A DNA stretch of 64,000 bases, taken from Actinophytocola sp049647105. Its GTDB lineage: Bacteria; Actinomycetota; Actinomycetes; Mycobacteriales; Pseudonocardiaceae. The notes under the pieces were generated by a model, which saw nothing but the letters and a program-made list of their open reading frames with translations, was not told the origin of the DNA and made no database searches. The position numbers were made by a program, and so were the translations under genes. Shown one piece after another: positions 16,897-24,735 of this stretch (the first letter of the stretch is position 1; each line of letters starts with the position of its first letter). The stretch covers positions 1 to 64,000 of the forward strand of contig NZ_JBARWZ010000044.1 of the NCBI RefSeq assembly GCF_049647105.1. The letters run 5' to 3'.

Positions 16897-16999
16897 TGTG
16901 CTGTTCCTCCTCGTGCCTTCGCGATGAGGTCAGCATGGACGAGACCCGACATGACGTCTAATGCCAAATTCATCGTGAACACATTGATATCCTTGATTG

Positions 17000-17878
17000 A
17001 TGCTCAACCTGATCCACCTCAAGGTCCTGGCGGCGGTGGCCCGGCACGGCTCGGTGACCGAAGCGGCAAAGCAGCTGCACTACTCACAGCCCTCGGTGAG
17101 CCACCACCTGGCCCGCCTGGAAGCCGCCACCGGCGTCAAGCTCGTGCAGCGGATCGGTCGCGGGATCCGGCTGACGCCGGAAGGGCAGCTTCTGGCCAAC
17201 CGGGCCGCCGAGATCGTGGGACGGGTCGACGCGGCGACCACCGAACTGGCCGCACAGGTCGGCCTGCAGGCGGGGCAGGTCCGGCTGGCCGCCAACGCAT
17301 CCACGCTGAGCACGATCGTGCCGAGGGCGGCCGCCGCACTGAGGCGGGCGCACCCGGGACTCGACCTGAACCTGTACGAGCGGCACCCGGTCGAAGCGTT
17401 GCGGATGCTGCGACACGGCGAGATCGACGTCGCCCTCGTCTTCCGCTACGCCGACGCCCCGGTCGAGGAGGAGGGATTCCGCCTCGCACACATCGGTGAC
17501 GACTCGATCTTCCTCATCAGCCTGCGACCCGGCGACAGCCTCGCGAACCACCGCCACTCCGCCTGGATCGGCGGTTGCGACCGGTGTCAGGCCGAGCTGA
17601 CCGCCATGTGCCGGCACGAGGGTTTCACCCCGCGCATCGCCTCACACAGCGACGACATGGTCGTCGTGCAAGCCCTCGTCGCCGCGGGCATAGGCGTCAC
17701 CACCGTGCCGGGCCTCGCGCTCCAAGCCCACCGCCGACCCGACATCCACGCCACCGAACTCACCGACTTCCACCGCCGGATCTACGCCGCCACCTACGGC
17801 GACCCACCCGACCCGCCTGCCGTCGCCGCGGTCATGGCCGCGCTCAGCGAAGCGGCGACGCCGACGACCAGCACGTAA
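17000..17878 (+). CDS. LysR-family transcriptional regulator
   Basis: A 292-residue LysR-type regulator. The N-terminal winged helix is clear (HLKVLAAVARHGSVTEAAKQL then YSQPSVSHHLARLE), followed by a type 2 periplasmic-binding-like effector domain from about residue 90. A TTG three bases earlier also opens the frame, but I use the ATG at 17000. It is transcribed away from the DHFR-like/cupin pair, the usual arrangement for a LysR protein controlling its neighbour. The AT-rich 103-bp interval (ATGCCAAATTCAT and ATTGATAT motifs) should hold its operator. Confidence 0.92.
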   Translation: MLNLIHLKVLAAVARHGSVTEAAKQLHYSQPSVSHHLARLEAATGVKLVQRIGRGIRLTPEGQLLANRAAEIVGRVDAATTELAAQVGLQAGQVRLAANASTLSTIVPRAAAALRRAHPGLDLNLYERHPVEALRMLRHGEIDVALVFRYADAPVEEEGFRLAHIGDDSIFLISLRPGDSLANHRHSAWIGGCDRCQAELTAMCRHEGFTPRIASHSDDMVVVQALVAAGIGVTTVPGLALQAHRRPDIHATELTDFHRRIYAATYGDPPDPPAVAAVMAALSEAATPTTST

Positions 17879-17918
17879 TCGACGCACGGTTCACACCAAA
17901 ATAGGGTGAATTTATTCG

Positions 17919-17934
17919 GGACGCGCGCGCGTCC
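17919..17934 (+). terminator. Short GC hairpin after the LysR gene
   Basis: GGACGCG and CGCGTCC form a 7-bp perfect stem with a 2-base loop 40 bp after the LysR stop. No U-tract follows. It may end LysR transcription before the esterase gene. Confidence 0.35.
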
Positions 17935-17981
17935 ATGTTTAGCTTCGCACCGGCCAATTATTCACACAGATTGGATATGTC

Positions 17982-19118
17982 ATGCGCGCGCGCTTCATTT
18001 CCGGCACGCTTGCCACCGCGCTACTCGTCGCGGCGACAATCGTCAACGTTCCACCGGCCACCGCCGTCAAGGCTCCGGCGATCATCTCGCTGGGTGACAG
18101 CTACATCTCAGGGGAGGCGGGCCGCTGGCGAGGAAACGGCAACTATCCCTACGGCAGCCGGTACGGCACCGACCTCGCGGCGTACAACTGCAACCGCGCC
18201 GAGACGTCGTGCTCGTACGACCCCAAGCTGATCTACGGAACCTCGGCAGCGGAGTGCGACCGGTCGATCGGCGCCGAGATAACTCACGTGGAAAAGGTCA
18301 GGGTCAATCGTGAAGTGTTCAGGATCACCCCGGTAAACCGCCTCAACATAGCCTGCTCCGGAGCCACGACGACCGACGTCACCAAAAACTCGTTCAAGGG
18401 TGAAGCCCCGCAGGTCCAGCAGCTCAGGAATTATGCGTCGAGCCGCGACATCAAACTCGTCGTGCTGTCGATCGGCGGCAACGACATCGGGTTCGGCGAC
18501 ATCATCAAGTCGTGTGTCACGGCTTTCACCTTGTACTACTACTGCAATACCTCCCTGGCCGGTCCGGTGAAGCAGCGGATCACCGCGTTGTATCCGAAGG
18601 TCCGGGACACCGTGCGAGCGGTTCAGGACGTGATGCGTAACGCCGGCTACCGCAACGGAAGCTACCGGATGGTCGTCCAGTCCTACCCGGTACCGATGCC
18701 TGCCGGTAAGGACAACAGGTACCCGGAAACGTACAAGCAGCGATTCGAGGAGGGTGGGTGTCCGATCTACAACGTGGACGCCGACTGGGCGAGGAACGAC
18801 GTCCTGCCCGACCTCGCCTCCACGATCAGGAGGGCGGCGGGCGCGACAGCGGCGGAATATCTCGAACTCCGGAACGCGCTCGAGGGACACGAGGTATGCG
18901 CCAAGGGCGTCTCCCAGTCGAACAGCGGAGACACACTGGGCCACCCCCATGCCAAGCGCAACAGCGAGTGGATCCGCTGGATAGGCGGACTGGCGCAGGG
19001 CTACGTGCAGGAGTCCTTGCACCCCAACGCCTACGGTCAGGAACAGCTCGGCGCCTGCCTCGGCCACATGGCGAGCCGCTCGAAGAACACCTTCGACTGC
19101 AGGATCGGCTCCGTGTGA
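17982..19118 (+). CDS. Secreted SGNH/GDSL esterase
   Basis: A 378-residue exported hydrolase. Residues 1-28 are a signal peptide (ends TAV/KAP). Block I is SLGDSYISGE (nucleophile Ser near 40), block III GGNDIGFGD (~158) and block V LHPNAYGQEQLG (catalytic Asp/His region near 340). Six or more cysteines suggest disulphides, as in actinomycete extracellular lipases and phospholipase A1-type SGNH enzymes. Likely cleaves lipid or acyl esters outside the cell. Single-gene unit ended by a strong hairpin at 19145. Confidence 0.92.
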   Translation: MRARFISGTLATALLVAATIVNVPPATAVKAPAIISLGDSYISGEAGRWRGNGNYPYGSRYGTDLAAYNCNRAETSCSYDPKLIYGTSAAECDRSIGAEITHVEKVRVNREVFRITPVNRLNIACSGATTTDVTKNSFKGEAPQVQQLRNYASSRDIKLVVLSIGGNDIGFGDIIKSCVTAFTLYYYCNTSLAGPVKQRITALYPKVRDTVRAVQDVMRNAGYRNGSYRMVVQSYPVPMPAGKDNRYPETYKQRFEEGGCPIYNVDADWARNDVLPDLASTIRRAAGATAAEYLELRNALEGHEVCAKGVSQSNSGDTLGHPHAKRNSEWIRWIGGLAQGYVQESLHPNAYGQEQLGACLGHMASRSKNTFDCRIGSV

Positions 19119-19144
19119 TCGACTCAGGGTGATCGTCCCATAAT

Positions 19145-19190
19145 GACGGTGCTCGCTCGCGAAGTCGCGAGCGAGCACCGTCGTTTTGTT
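19145..19190. terminator. Strong bidirectional terminator
   Basis: An 18-bp perfect inverted repeat (arms 19145-19162 and 19165-19182, read GACGGTGCTCGCTCGCGA and its complement) with a two-base centre, followed by GTTTTGTT on the plus strand. It separates the plus-strand esterase from the end of the minus-strand RiPP operon. One of the clearest terminators in the window. Confidence 0.9.
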
Positions 19191-19193
19191 ACG

Positions 19194-20021
19194 TCACACC
19201 ATCGCCGAGTTTCGGCCGGAGCGCTGGAAGTCCAGCCGGTGGCTGTTCGCCGGATCCAGCCGGGGCACCAGCAGCGTGCTCAGGGTCTGCCTGCCGGGAT
19301 GGTCCAGCTGTTCGAGCGTAAGGGTTTCGATGACCGGGTCCGCCGCGCGCGGGCCGACACCGGAGCCGGTCATGGCGAAGTGCACCTCGTGGCCGGGCGG
19401 GTAGAACCGCAGGAGGTGGTCCCGTAGCCGGGTGACGGTCGAACTGGTCTCCATCTTCGAGTTCGCCAGGTCGGGGCCGCCGCGTACGCCGTAGAGCGGT
19501 GCCTGCGGCAGCATCAGGTTCGTCCGGGTGTCGGGCTCGATCCCCAGCTTCACGAACGCGGTGGCCTCCCAGATCTCGAAGCCGTAGAACGGTTCGATGT
19601 TGAAGTCGGCCCAGATGCCGTCGATCGACGACACCGCGTTGCTGACGTGCACGGTCAGGCCGCGCCGCGGCGCCTCCTCCAGGATCCGGTGCGTCACCAG
19701 TGCGCCGACCATCGCGCTGCCGTACGTGGCCAGGGCGACCGGTGGCTCGGCGTCCGCCGCTTCGAGCACGATGTCCAGCCATTCCTGGTAGGTCTCCAGG
19801 CGGTTCTTGTCCGGCGCGTAGTGCTGGCACAGGTCTTCCATCTCGGGGAGCCCGAACTCCGGCGCGTGGATCGGCGGAATCCCGAACACCCGCGTGCACC
19901 GCTTCAGCACGGCCAGGGTTTCCAGGGTGAAATCGTTGGGCAGCCGCATTCCGTACCCCACGAGATGCACGTCGGCGTCCGGTACGTGCAGTTCCCACGG
20001 CACCACCAGGTCGTCGGTCAT
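19194..20021 (-). CDS. Borosin-type (OphMA-like) peptide backbone N-methyltransferase
   Basis: A 275-residue SAM methyltransferase of the tetrapyrrole-methylase fold. By eye it follows the OphMA methyltransferase domain over its whole length: VGYGMRL near residue 21 (SAM loop), MEDLCQHY then DKNRLETYQEW (61-81), VALATYGSAMV (~95), HVSNAVSSIDGIWADFNI (~125), and STLLVPRLDPANSHRLD (~248). OphMA catalytic residues Y66, R72 and Y76 correspond to Y68, R74 and Y78; its Y63 is C65 here. In fungal borosins the core peptide is fused to the enzyme; here the protein ends after the methylase domain, so it is a split type acting on a separate precursor. It is the last gene of the RiPP operon, 20 bp after the second protease. 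Confidence 0.85.
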   Translation of the reverse strand: MTDDLVVPWELHVPDADVHLVGYGMRLPNDFTLETLAVLKRCTRVFGIPPIHAPEFGLPEMEDLCQHYAPDKNRLETYQEWLDIVLEAADAEPPVALATYGSAMVGALVTHRILEEAPRRGLTVHVSNAVSSIDGIWADFNIEPFYGFEIWEATAFVKLGIEPDTRTNLMLPQAPLYGVRGGPDLANSKMETSSTVTRLRDHLLRFYPPGHEVHFAMTGSGVGPRAADPVIETLTLEQLDHPGRQTLSTLLVPRLDPANSHRLDFQRSGRNSAMV

Positions 20022-20041
20022 GTCGTTCCCTTCTCTCTTTC

Positions 20042-21808
20042 TCAGATCTCCGGCCATGCCCGTGGCTCGCCCACGGTCACTGGGAGCAGGTCGCCGACGT
20101 CGATCGTGAAGCGCCAGATCCACGACGCCCGTGAGCCGTCGGCCGGGTCGTGGAATCTCAGCTTGACCTCCTGGCAGTCGCTGCCCATCCGGCAGTACGG
20201 GCTCTTGGCGACGGTGATGTCGGCCAGTTTCATGCCTGCCGCGGTCGCGGCGGTGATCGCCTGCGCGGCCTGCAGCGGGTTGGTGGCGGCGAAGTTCAGT
20301 GCCCGGTTGCGGGACGCCGTGCCCCGGTTGGCCAGTTCGTAGTACACGGTGTCGAGGAACTGCCGCAGCGCCGTGTGGACCTCGGGATCGTGGTCGGGTC
20401 CGAGTGCGTCGTCCACGAGGGACTCGGTCGACCAGCCGTAGATGCCACGCAACACTTCGATGCCGAGCACGGGCAGGTTCTGCCCGGTCTGCAGTCGGCT
20501 CATTCCTCCCTCGAGCCTGCCGGGCACGCTGATCCGCTCGATGCGCCGGGCCACCTGCGCGGCCAGCAGCGCGCGGAGCAACTCGTACAGCTTGTCGCCG
20601 TAGGATCCATGTGGTTCCAGCGCGTAGATCGGGCCCTGGTCCTGGTTCAGCGTCCAGATCAGGTCCTGGCTCGCGTCCGGCGCCCGGCCCAGATAGGTGA
20701 TCATGTCGGGCGCTTTGTGCGGATTGAGTGGCGGGTCGAACCTGGCCATCGCCTTGGTGAACTGTTCCAGCCGCTCCTCCGTGCCGAAGTCGTAGTCGAG
20801 CGTGCCGAGTGCGAACGCCCGCGACATCACCGCGGGCAGCGCGGAGGCGCCGACGCCCGGCAGGTCGGCCAGCACTCGCCGGGTCGCCGCTGGCACATTC
20901 AGCCGGCCGCTCAGACACCGGTCCGGCTCGCCGTGCACCTGGTCCGGCTCACACGGTCGCGCACTGGCCAGCAGTTCCCGGCCCACCAGGCGCGGATCCG
21001 GCGGCAGCCCATGCCGGCGGCGCAGGCTCTCCAGCAACGCCGCCACCCCGCTGACGATCGGCGCGGCAACGCTTGTTCCCTTGTGCACCACAGTTCCCCC
21101 GCCGACCAACGCCGCGCGGAGGTTGTCGCCGGGCGCCACGATGCCGTGCCCGGCGTAGGCAGGACCCCAGTTGCTGAACCGCATCATCGCGCCGTCCGCG
21201 TCATGCGCGCCGACCGCGAGCACCTCCGGCAGGACGGCCGGGATCGACCGGCGTTCGCCGTACTCGTTGCCTGCCGGCGCCACGATCAGCACGCCGTTCT
21301 GCGCCGCGCGGCGGATGGCGCGCTTGAGCAGGTCCTCGGTGTCTCCGGAGAGGGTAGGGCTGGCGCCGGCGAAGTGGATGATGTCGGCGCCGGCCTCCAC
21401 CAGTGTTTCCACCGCCCTGGCCGCGTTGAGCGGATCCAGGGTCGTCGCCTCGTCGCGGAGGATGGGAACGATCACACCGCGACAGCGGGGCGCCAGCCCA
21501 GGCGCTGGGCTGTTCGGCTGCCCGAACAGCTGGCTGGCCACGAAGGTCGCATGCTCCCGGTAGGGCTTGATCGGATCGATCCTCGGGAGCCAACGCGGCT
21601 CGATCAGGGTGAGTCTGGCCCCGTCGAAGCAGGGGTGGTCCAGATCGGGCACGCTCTCCACCATGCCGATGGTGACGTCGGGGTCACCGAGCGTGTGCCG
21701 CCACAGTTCACGAACCCCCGGGATCGCCTCGACCGTGAGCGCCGACACCGGTTCGGTTTCGGCGGGACACGCCCGAGGCGATGCCGTGGTGTCCGACCCG
21801 ACTACCAT
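20042..21808 (-). CDS. PatA/PatG-family subtilisin-like protease (second copy, Glu in triad)
   Basis: A 588-residue S8 protease with a C-terminal domain shared with cyanobactin PatA/PatG proteins. The protease half has IPGVRELWRHTLGDP (~29), H86 in REHATFVASQLFG, N180 in APAGNEYGE and the nucleophile S245 in GTSVAAPIVSG. The expected catalytic Asp is E51 (MVESVPDLDHP), unlike the canonical Asp in the sister gene. The C-terminal half ends KSPYCRMGSDCQEVKLRFHDP and FTIDVGDLLPVTVGEPRAW, clearly paralogous to the sister protein. I start it at ATG 21808, overlapping the preceding stop by seven bases; a TTG at 21817 is possible. No signal peptide. Probably cleaves or macrocyclises the precursor at 24486. 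Confidence 0.85.
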   Translation of the reverse strand: MVVGSDTTASPRACPAETEPVSALTVEAIPGVRELWRHTLGDPDVTIGMVESVPDLDHPCFDGARLTLIEPRWLPRIDPIKPYREHATFVASQLFGQPNSPAPGLAPRCRGVIVPILRDEATTLDPLNAARAVETLVEAGADIIHFAGASPTLSGDTEDLLKRAIRRAAQNGVLIVAPAGNEYGERRSIPAVLPEVLAVGAHDADGAMMRFSNWGPAYAGHGIVAPGDNLRAALVGGGTVVHKGTSVAAPIVSGVAALLESLRRRHGLPPDPRLVGRELLASARPCEPDQVHGEPDRCLSGRLNVPAATRRVLADLPGVGASALPAVMSRAFALGTLDYDFGTEERLEQFTKAMARFDPPLNPHKAPDMITYLGRAPDASQDLIWTLNQDQGPIYALEPHGSYGDKLYELLRALLAAQVARRIERISVPGRLEGGMSRLQTGQNLPVLGIEVLRGIYGWSTESLVDDALGPDHDPEVHTALRQFLDTVYYELANRGTASRNRALNFAATNPLQAAQAITAATAAGMKLADITVAKSPYCRMGSDCQEVKLRFHDPADGSRASWIWRFTIDVGDLLPVTVGEPRAWPEI

Positions 21809-22014
21809 CCCGGCCAACAGGACAACCTGATCCGTGCCGCGGACGGAGAGTTGAACCCCTGCGGGTCGTTGTAGTTCGTGTCGGACGACAGGTTGTTCTT
21901 CATGTCGTCGAGCTGACGTGAGGTCATGCAGTCGATGTTGGGCAGATAGAACTTGAGCGCGTCCACCAGGTCCGGCCTGTGCACCGGCGGCGCCTGAATC
22001 GGCTGGTACATCAT
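21802..22014 (-). CDS. Small protein between the two RiPP proteases
   Basis: A 70-residue product with a good ribosome site (GAGAGGAG before ATGATG) fifteen bases after the stop of the first protease gene, and overlapping the start of the second, so it is translated as part of the operon. The N-terminal half is helical and charged (VDALKFYLPN then TSRQLDDMKNNL); the C-terminus is less typical. No recognisable domain. Cyanobactin clusters also carry small unassigned genes (patB, patC) in a similar position. It could be an accessory or precursor-binding protein, or possibly a second, divergent precursor. Its reality as a gene is supported by spacing and codon use but not by homology. Confidence 0.55.
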   Translation of the reverse strand: MMYQPIQAPPVHRPDLVDALKFYLPNIDCMTSRQLDDMKNNLSSDTNYNDPQGFNSPSAARIRLSCWPGW

Positions 22015-22029
22015 CGGTCTCCTCTCACA

Positions 22030-24408
22030 TCACGTCTCGGTCCACTGCCGGACCTCGCCGACGAGCACCGGCATGACGTCACTGACGTCGACGCTGAACC
22101 GGTAGACCGTCCTGGCCACGTTGAGGTTGCTCGGATCGAAGAACCGGAGCAGGATGTCCCAGCTGTCCGAGTCCACCCGCATGTACGGGCTCTTCTGTGC
22201 GCCGACCGTGTCCAGCGCGAGCTCCTTCACCTGCGCGTTGACCAGGATGCGGACAGCCTGGAAAGCGTTGGTGGCGCCGAAGTTCATGGCCCGGTCCTGC
22301 GACATCTGGCCCAGGTTGCGCAGTTCGAAGTAGAGCTTGTTCAGGAAGTCGCGGATCTGCTGCTTCAGCTTGTCCAGTTGCGCGGCAGGCAGTTCGCTCA
22401 GCTGTGGCAGCTGATGGGCCTTGTCGAGACTCGTGTTCTCACGCAGGCGGCGGCTGTTCTCCTCGTCGAGCACCACCTGGCACGCCTGGTCGATCAGTTG
22501 GTTGATGTTCCAGCCGACCACGCCACGCGTCTCGGTGACGATCACGCCGGGGACGACCTGACCGGAGAACAGTTTGGTGGTCTGGTCGTCCTGCTGGCCG
22601 GGCAGAGCAAACCGTTCGTAGTTCGGCACTCCGTCCCCGGACCGGATGGACCTTTCCAGTTTGTCCCGGTACACCGGGCTCTCGTTCAGGATCCGCACGA
22701 CCTGCTTCTCGAAGCCCTGGGCGACCATCTGCCCAGCGAAGATCCAGACGAACTGCTCGTACACGTCCGCGCCGTAGGGGCCGAACGGGGTGAGCGCGTA
22801 GATCGGGGTGAGTTCGAGGTTCATCGTCCAGATCAGCGCCCGTGCCTCGGACGGGCGGTGCACCAGATGGTCCAACATCTGGACCGGGTCGTAGGGGTTG
22901 GCGGCCACCGTGATCATCTGCTTGGCGCCAAGGATGGCCGCCTCGGTGATCACGCCGTTGTACAGAGTGCTGCCATCCAGGTCGCCGCTCTCAAGGATGC
23001 CCGCACTGATGGTGCCGTCCATGATGGGCACCGTGACCGTGACCGGGGGCTCGCCCTGCACCACGTATTCGTAGACGGCGGTCTCGATCTCGCCTGCGGT
23101 GATGTGCCGCTTGTTGTGCCGGTTGACCACCGTCACGTTTCTGAGGTGGGCACTGATCAGCTTCACGTCGCCAGAGTTCTCCACCGGTGCCCCAGCCACG
23201 TGCACCTGCGGCATCTGCTGTTTGAACGCGTCCCGGCGGGCCTCGCTGCCGAAGTCGTAGCCGATCGAGCCGATCGCGTAGACCAACTGCTTGGCCGCGT
23301 CGGACGCGTTGTCGGACATGGTCACCGCGGGCGCGGGCGCGGCGGGCGCCTGCGCGGGCATCGACGACGCCGCGACGAGTTGCGGCGCGGGCACGGCGGG
23401 CACGGGCTCCGGCATGCGCGCTGGCGGTGGTTCGGCGGCGATCTCCGATGCCGACACGCACCCGCAGCCCTGCGCATCGGCTTCTGTACCGCCACAAGCA
23501 CAGGGCTGCTCGGCGATCCCGGTCGCCCCTGAGATTTCAGTGGACACAGCTTGCACCGCTCTTTCTATGTTGAGTTTCCCGGTCAGATAACGGGCGCACA
23601 CGGAAGCGTCGTCGTACTCGCAAGGGTCGGCGCTGCGCAGCAACGCGGCGCCGATCGCGAGCGGGTCGGGTTCGCGACCGCGCCGCAGTTCGAGGCTGAG
23701 CAGCAGGCCGGCCACCCCGGCCACGATCGGCGCGGCCAGGCTGGTGCCGGATCGGGTGTCGGTCGCACCGCCCGGCACCGCGCCGAGGATGTTCGACCCC
23801 GGCGCGAGAATGCCCTGCCGTCGGTACGCCGCGCCCCAGTTGCTCGACTCCATCGGCTGGCCATCGTCGTCGAGGGCGCCGACGGCGAGCACCGAGGGCA
23901 GGGCCGCGGGCACGTGGGTGCAGAAGCAACCCTCGTTGCCCGCGGCGGCCACCACGAGAACGTTGTTGTCCCGGCAGTACTCGATCGCCCTGGCCAGGAT
24001 GTCCTCGGCCTCACCCGACGGGCTCAGCTGGCCACAGCTCACGTTGATCACGTGCGCGCCCGCCGCCACGGCACGCTCGATTCCCCGTGCCAGATCCAGT
24101 TGGGACGTCCGGGGATGCCGCCCGGAGAACACCGGCACACTCATTCCCCGGCAGCCAGGGGCGACGCCGAACACCGGCCCGGCGGACTGTCCGAAGATGA
24201 CGCTCGACACGATGGTGCCGTGGGCCGCGGTCGGGCCGTCGAAGTCGGCAGGCGGCCACGGCCCGGCAAGACGGCTGAAGTTCGCACCGTCGAACGCGGG
24301 GTGGTCGTGATCGACCGGGCTGTCCAGTACGGCGATGCAGATGTCGCTGTCCCCGTCGGTCTGCGCCCGCAGCTCGGCGAGTCCGGGAATCGCGGACACA
24401 TCACACAT
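22030..24408 (-). CDS. PatA/PatG-family subtilisin-like protease (canonical triad)
   Basis: A 792-residue cytoplasmic S8 protease. Catalytic residues are D29 (AVLDSPVDHDHP), H63 (AAHGTIVSSVIFG) and S223 (GTSLAAPIVAG), with oxyanion N158 (AAGNEG). The opening IPGLAELRAQTDGDSDICIAVLD is close to cyanobactin PatA/PatG proteases. Residues ~300-320 form a Cys-rich patch (PCACGG, GCGC), then an Ala/Pro linker to ~375, then a ~410-residue C-terminal domain ending KSPYMRVDSDSWDILLRFFDP and FSVDVSDVMPVLVGEVRQW, as in PatG-type proteins. The ATG follows GGAG by eight bases and lies 77 bp after the precursor stop. By cyanobactin analogy one protease removes the leader and the other removes the tail and may close the ring. 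Confidence 0.88.
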   Translation of the reverse strand: MCDVSAIPGLAELRAQTDGDSDICIAVLDSPVDHDHPAFDGANFSRLAGPWPPADFDGPTAAHGTIVSSVIFGQSAGPVFGVAPGCRGMSVPVFSGRHPRTSQLDLARGIERAVAAGAHVINVSCGQLSPSGEAEDILARAIEYCRDNNVLVVAAAGNEGCFCTHVPAALPSVLAVGALDDDGQPMESSNWGAAYRRQGILAPGSNILGAVPGGATDTRSGTSLAAPIVAGVAGLLLSLELRRGREPDPLAIGAALLRSADPCEYDDASVCARYLTGKLNIERAVQAVSTEISGATGIAEQPCACGGTEADAQGCGCVSASEIAAEPPPARMPEPVPAVPAPQLVAASSMPAQAPAAPAPAVTMSDNASDAAKQLVYAIGSIGYDFGSEARRDAFKQQMPQVHVAGAPVENSGDVKLISAHLRNVTVVNRHNKRHITAGEIETAVYEYVVQGEPPVTVTVPIMDGTISAGILESGDLDGSTLYNGVITEAAILGAKQMITVAANPYDPVQMLDHLVHRPSEARALIWTMNLELTPIYALTPFGPYGADVYEQFVWIFAGQMVAQGFEKQVVRILNESPVYRDKLERSIRSGDGVPNYERFALPGQQDDQTTKLFSGQVVPGVIVTETRGVVGWNINQLIDQACQVVLDEENSRRLRENTSLDKAHQLPQLSELPAAQLDKLKQQIRDFLNKLYFELRNLGQMSQDRAMNFGATNAFQAVRILVNAQVKELALDTVGAQKSPYMRVDSDSWDILLRFFDPSNLNVARTVYRFSVDVSDVMPVLVGEVRQWTET

Positions 24409-24446
24409 CGGGGAAGCTCCTTGCTGCTATGGGTTCTGGCGACGAG

Positions 24447-24473
24447 GTGCCGGCCGGAATGGCCGGCCGGCAC
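24447..24473 (-). terminator. Attenuator-like hairpin after precursor gene
   Basis: An 11-bp perfect stem (GTGCCGGCCGG and complement) with a 5-base loop lies 13 bp after the precursor stop and 39 bp before the first protease start. No U-tract. In RiPP operons such a hairpin often limits read-through or stabilises the precursor mRNA so that precursor exceeds enzyme. Confidence 0.6.
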
Positions 24474-24485
24474 CGACTTCGTCGA

Positions 24486-24644
24486 TCAGTCGTCGTCGTC
24501 GGATGCGAACGAGATGGTGACCGGTCCCACCGTGATGATCGACTGGTCGACGTCGTTCTCGGTCGTGCTCTGGAGGGTTACGGGCTGACGGGTCACCGGC
24601 GGGGCGAGCCGCGGGGCGACCGACTCCATGAGGTTCTCAGTCAT
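24486..24644 (-). CDS. RiPP precursor peptide, hydrophobic core with cyanobactin-like flanks
   Basis: A 52-residue peptide, too short for routine calling. Ribosome site GAAGGGAGAAG lies just before the ATG. Layout: an acidic/polar leader (1-35, MTENLMESV at the start, TTENDVDQS at the end), a hydrophobic segment IITVGPVTISF (36-46), and the acidic tail ASDDDD. The flanks resemble cyanobactin recognition sequences (GVDAS or GLEAS before the core, AYDG or SYDD after it), and the core, rich in Ile, Val, Thr and Gly, resembles borosin cores that receive backbone N-methylation. It is the first gene of the operon with PatA/PatG-like proteases and an OphMA-like methyltransferase. No cysteine, so azoline formation at Cys is excluded. 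Confidence 0.8.
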   Translation of the reverse strand: MTENLMESVAPRLAPPVTRQPVTLQSTTENDVDQSIITVGPVTISFASDDDD

Positions 24645-24705
24645 TTACTTCTCCCTTCGTCATGGCCCACCATCGAATTGATGGGCGCATTTCGCTGACG
24701 TTCTG

Positions 24706-24735
24706 ACAGTAAGGACTCGGCGCCACCGCCAGCAA
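24706..24735 (-). promoter_or_regulatory. Candidate promoter of the RiPP operon
   Basis: On the minus strand TTGCTG (24735-24730) and TACTGT (24711-24706) are 18 bp apart, a housekeeping-sigma-like pair. The -10 element is 61 bp before the precursor start, giving a short leader. The surrounding DNA is noticeably less GC-rich than the genes. Visual call only. Confidence 0.35.
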
